This document shows, piece by piece, positions 63,509 through 64,000 of a DNA stretch of 64,000 bases (its first letter is position 1; each line of letters begins with the position of its first letter). The notes under the pieces were generated by a model. The model worked only from the letters and a program-made list of their open reading frames with translations. It was not told the origin of the DNA and made no database searches. The translations under genes were made by a program, and so were the position numbers. Origin of the DNA: Haematobia irritans (taxonomy: Eukaryota > Arthropoda > Insecta > Diptera > Muscidae); the NCBI RefSeq assembly GCF_050003625.1, contig NC_134401.1, positions 89,568,852 through 89,632,851 on the forward strand, in the 5' to 3' direction.

Positions 63509-64000
63509 TTTTATTTTATTCTTACTTCTGTTTCCAAACTTTATAAAATTTTGGACTAATAAATCTCCTCGTACAAGGATGAATGGAAGAAATCCCGTAT
63601 AATCTCCTGATTATAGGTCTTTATTACTTTTTATAGACACCACTTGGATAATTTATAAGTTAAAACAAAAACGTTTGAAAAATGTGTATCGAAAACGTTG
63701 TTCTTTTGTTAGATTTTTTTAAATTCTTCGAAAATTTCTTCTTTTATCATCAACAAATTTGTTTGTTAAAAAATTTAAAATTTTTGCATTTTTTCTCATT
63801 TGTGTTCCAAAATCACAGTCCATTTCGTTTATATCAAGCACTTTCTGACAATAAGTCTTTAATAATACACATTTTGAAGTTACATAGTAATGCCGAACAT
63901 TTGTTTTTATTTTTATTTTTAATAAAATGGCCAACTAACGGTATGTTTACATCGGATCGTGGGCGCCCAAAACTATGCTCTATAAATATAATTGCTTAAC
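63509..64000. other. AT-rich DNA, unassigned
   Basis: No gene, exon or repeat is recognised. The open frame at 63682 is AT-rich and low in complexity. Confidence 0.45.

Noticed and set aside
56618..64000. Upstream phosphatase exon with motif C1 (KxxxxxxRP)
   Set aside because: I read the minus strand of the repeat-poor stretches for a GRxRPHF-like sequence and found none; it probably lies beyond the window.

Overview
This looks like a piece of a muscid fly nuclear genome (Muscidae; stable fly, horn fly or house fly type). The sequence shows AT-rich DNA, fly-type introns (60-70 nt ones beside giant ones), no bacterial gene organisation, and a mariner copy whose ends and transposase closely resemble the horn-fly Himar1 type. 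The species is an inference.

Two host genes were assembled by matching exon phases by eye, both on the minus strand. (1) A complete four-exon D-aspartate/D-amino-acid oxidase (27608 down to 12141, 336 aa) has an N-terminal FAD-binding GxGxxG, the DAAO signature near the C-terminus and a terminal SKL peroxisomal signal. Its introns 2 and 3 are 9.9 and 4.5 kb long and full of repeats. (2) The last three exons of a wunen-like lipid phosphate phosphatase (56617 down to 40699) carry PAP2 motifs C2 and C3; the last exon lies 15.4 kb from the previous one, and the N-terminal exons are outside the window or not recognised. A third, tentative three-exon small-protein gene lies at 3337 to 2789 on the minus strand.

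Most of the rest is mobile DNA. Three related families (A, B and C here) share one plan: an inverted TATACCCT-CACCA motif near each end, a GTCC/GTCT stretch, tandem internal units (153 bp in family A) and a hairpin before a CTTG or CTAG end. This plan resembles DINE-1, mini-me and Helentron-type non-autonomous elements of flies. Also present are a tRNA-Ala-like SINE with a CCTAA tail, several decayed non-LTR retrotransposons, two internally deleted DD41D (rosa-like) elements, a near-intact mariner, piggyBac-like TTAA miniature elements and several miniature inverted-repeat families.

Insertions are nested, and several can be confirmed because an empty copy of the target lies in the same window. 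The deepest nest is at 37030-39690: a miniature element holds a mariner, which holds another miniature element. The most unusual objects are a 1.4-kb TA-flanked inverted-repeat element that seems to carry a tiny intron-containing transcription unit (28814-30236), a miniature family with 2-bp non-TA target duplications and tRNA-like segments (37762-38915), and a piggyBac-like insertion in one unit of a tandem duplication (51411-51928).
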